Assembly (NCBI GenBank): GCA_016764535.1
Contig: JAESRR010000170.1
Coordinates: 6,453-12,936, forward strand
From: Cohaesibacteraceae bacterium
Lineage (GTDB): Bacteria > Pseudomonadota > Alphaproteobacteria > Rhizobiales > Cohaesibacteraceae
Direction of reading: 5' to 3'
DNA length: 6,484 nucleotides
The position numbers and the translations under genes were made by a program. Shown in pieces: positions 5,346 to 6,484 of the stretch; within the stretch, counting starts at the first letter, position 1; the number at the start of each line of letters is the position of its first letter. A model generated the notes under the pieces. The model did no database searches, was not told the DNA's origin, and saw nothing but the letters and a program-made list of their open reading frames with translations.

Positions 5346-6140
5346 ATGACACTCAAAAATACGCTTTTGGCTAATAAAAACGGTCCAATGAATTTCTGTG
5401 TGGGGATTGATCCTGATACCGCAACGCTTGCCAAATGGGGTCTTGAGGATTCGGCTGCTGGTGCGCTGCAATTCGCCCGTGCAATAATCGAGGCGGCCGC
5501 AAATGAAGTACATATGGTCAAGCCGCAGATTGCGTATTTCGAACGGTTTGGATCGAAGGGTTATGCAGTTCTTGAGCAATTGATCGCTGAATGTCATGAG
5601 CGTGATTTGCACGTGCTTGCTGATGTGAAACGTAATGATATTGGCACGACCATTGACGCCTATTCGCAAGCATGGCTCGGTCCCAACGCGCCGATGCGCG
5701 TGGACGCAATCACTGTTTCTCCCTATCTGGGTGTTGAAGCGCTTGACCCGTTGCTAAAACGTGCAGCCGACGATGGCGCCTATGTGTTTGTAGTTGCCCG
5801 GTCTTCCAACCCCGAAGGGACCGCGTTGCAAATGCATGGCGAGACGCCGCTTTGGCATCGCGTACTCGATGACATCGACGCATGGTGCTCCCGTAATAAC
5901 AGCCAGAACGTCGGTGCTGTTGTTGGCGCCACTGTTCCTGCCGAGCTTGCTTTTGCGCTGAAACGATTGCCGGAGGCTCTGTTTCTCGCGCCCGGCATCG
6001 GCGCTCAGGGTGCTTCGGTTGAAGACGTTAAAGCGCTTGGTGTTTCGCTTGCCCATGTTATAGCGACTTCCAGCCGGGGCATCGCCGCCCACGGCCCGAA
6101 TGTCGAAGATCTGGGCGCTGCTATTCGTGCAGCACAATGA
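5346..6140 (+). CDS. pyrF: Orotidine 5'-phosphate decarboxylase, type 2
   Basis: PyrF decarboxylates orotidine 5'-monophosphate to UMP, the last step of de novo pyrimidine synthesis, in the cytoplasm. The 264-residue protein carries the type-2 signatures in order: FCVGIDPD (17-24, Asp 21), VKPQIAYFERFGSKGYAVLE (58-77, Lys 59), the catalytic DVKRNDIGTT (93-102, with Asp 93, Lys 95 and Asp 98 intact), ITVSPYLG (122-129), ARSSNPEGT (151-159), GAVVGATVP (190-198), LAPGIGAQG (214-222) and the phosphate-binding SRGI (243-246). The residue between Arg and Asp in the catalytic loop is Asn where type-2 enzymes commonly have Gly; this position is not catalytic. The ATG at 5346 has a clear AAGGG six bases before it. 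The gene stands alone: no other pyr gene is in the window. Its last 20 bp overlap the convergent cupredoxin gene. Confidence 0.95.
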   Translation: MTLKNTLLANKNGPMNFCVGIDPDTATLAKWGLEDSAAGALQFARAIIEAAANEVHMVKPQIAYFERFGSKGYAVLEQLIAECHERDLHVLADVKRNDIGTTIDAYSQAWLGPNAPMRVDAITVSPYLGVEALDPLLKRAADDGAYVFVVARSSNPEGTALQMHGETPLWHRVLDDIDAWCSRNNSQNVGAVVGATVPAELAFALKRLPEALFLAPGIGAQGASVEDVKALGVSLAHVIATSSRGIAAHGPNVEDLGAAIRAAQ

Positions 6141-6480
6141 GACTACCAATCATTTCTGGATGAAATTCACAGTAATAATCACGTGTCATGTCCCGGGTTA
6201 CCATTACTGATTTTGATTTGCCCTTCGTGATGGAGCCAGTGTGCCAGCTTTCATCCCGCGCAGTTGCTGTATGTGGCGCGATGTCCAAATTGGTCCAGGT
6301 AATGGTTTCGCCCGGGATAACGGTGAGTGTGCCGGGTTCAAATTTAAACTTGTGGATCTTGATGTGATGTTCGACAGGATCGCGTTTGGCCGCATGTGAG
6401 CCGGTCAAACCGGATACCATGGCAACACCTGTTGCCATGGTACGGATCAGAAAATCCCGTCTTGAAGCGAAAACGCTCAT
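6121..6480 (-). CDS. Tat-exported cupredoxin (type 1 blue copper protein), amicyanin-like loop
   Basis: The 119-residue precursor begins with a twin-arginine signal, SRRDFL (6-11), followed by a hydrophobic stretch and a likely cleavage after SHA (residue 30), so it is exported folded to the periplasm. The mature part of about 89 residues has cupredoxin strands: FKFEPGTLTVIPGETITWTNLD (45-66), the first copper ligand His 70 in APHTAT, and YYCEFHPEMIGSLIV (102-116), which supplies Cys 104, His 107 and Met 110. The CxxHxxM spacing is the short loop seen in amicyanin, rather than the longer Cys-His-Met spacing of plastocyanin or pseudoazurin. The likely role is one-electron transfer; the partner is unknown and no methylamine dehydrogenase or cytochrome gene is in view. 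The ATG is at 6478-6480, so its ribosome binding site lies outside the window. It overlaps pyrF by 20 bp at the 3' ends. The signal-peptide codons contain a long inverted repeat. Confidence 0.92.
   Translation of the reverse strand: MSVFASRRDFLIRTMATGVAMVSGLTGSHAAKRDPVEHHIKIHKFKFEPGTLTVIPGETITWTNLDIAPHTATARDESWHTGSITKGKSKSVMVTRDMTRDYYCEFHPEMIGSLIVLHE
6401..6413. repeat. Small inverted repeat beside the cupredoxin signal-peptide palindrome
   Basis: CCGGT (6401-6405) and ACCGG (6409-6413) are perfect 5-bp arms around CAA. It lies one base from the larger inverted repeat at 6415-6442, in the codons just after it on the minus strand, so the message could form two adjacent hairpins. Confidence 0.5.
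6415..6442. repeat. Perfect inverted repeat (13-bp arms, 2-bp spacer) inside the cupredoxin gene
   Basis: TACCATGGCAACA (6415-6427) is the exact reverse complement of TGTTGCCATGGTA (6430-6442), separated only by CC. On the minus strand it covers codons 13-22 of the cupredoxin, encoding RTMATGVAMV in the hydrophobic part of the Tat signal. In RNA, two bases are too few for a loop, so the innermost pair or two would open, leaving a stem of about 11-12 bp that begins 38 nt after the start codon. Confidence 0.85.
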
Positions 6481-6484
6481 TTTA

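Noticed and set aside
5222..5374. 50-codon plus-strand frame in the pyrF leader, overlapping the pyrF start
   Set aside because: There is no ribosome binding site before its ATG and no sign of protein-level conservation; its CIPRHPGAS part is just the CATCC repeats.
5754..6149. 131-residue minus-strand open frame across pyrF, and similar antisense frames at 5268-5669
   Set aside because: They mirror pyrF codons, show no domain, and one also runs into the end of the cupredoxin gene.
1..6484. CRISPR array, tRNA or rRNA gene, insertion sequence, toxin-antitoxin or phage genes
   Set aside because: I see no direct-repeat array, cloverleaf, transposase, integrase or terminal inverted repeats; every long stretch is accounted for by ordinary genes.

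Overview
The window most resembles a piece of a marine or aquatic alphaproteobacterial chromosome. The evidence is moderate GC, tightly packed genes, a type-2 PyrF, a UPF0310-like EVE-domain protein, a MarR-GNAT fusion regulator beside an EamA exporter, a sulfatase and a Tat-exported blue copper protein. This assignment is inferred from protein families only; there is no rRNA, tRNA or other taxonomic marker. I see no mobile element, CRISPR array, integrase or rearrangement.

Layout, left to right. (1) The C-terminal end of a type I sulfatase (1-543, +) enters from the left edge. (2) A secreted YHYH-domain protein follows (704-1597, +). Its last 55 bp overlap the convergent 3' end of a MarR regulator (1543-2037, -). 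(3) The 77 bp between that MarR gene and the divergent EVE-domain gene (2115-2561, +) hold two nearly identical palindromes around a perfect extended -10 on the MarR side, an arrangement expected of an autoregulated divergent promoter. (4) The EVE gene meets an EamA/DMT transporter gene (2562-3452, -) stop to stop with no gap. The transporter is the second gene of a leftward operon whose first gene encodes a MarR-GNAT fusion (3449-4375, -); the two share a 4-bp GTGA stop/start overlap. A different palindrome lies upstream of the operon. (5) A membrane zinc metallopeptidase of the YugP type (4503-5177, -) is divergent from pyrF (5346-6140, +), which is preceded by a leader containing phased CATCC repeats and a hairpin. 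(6) pyrF overlaps by 20 bp the convergent 3' end of a Tat-exported cupredoxin gene (6121-6480, -) that runs to the right edge.

Functionally this is a mix of housekeeping genes (pyrF, zinc peptidase), envelope or periplasmic proteins (sulfatase, YHYH protein, cupredoxin) and two probable small regulatory circuits: MarR with EVE, and MarR-GNAT with an EamA exporter. All three convergent gene pairs overlap or abut, so transcription must end inside neighbouring genes; no strong intrinsic terminator is visible. The most interesting signals are the twin operator between marR and the EVE gene, the perfect 13-bp-arm inverted repeat inside the cupredoxin signal-peptide codons, the 10-bp-phased repeats before pyrF, and the YHYH protein, a family with no known function.
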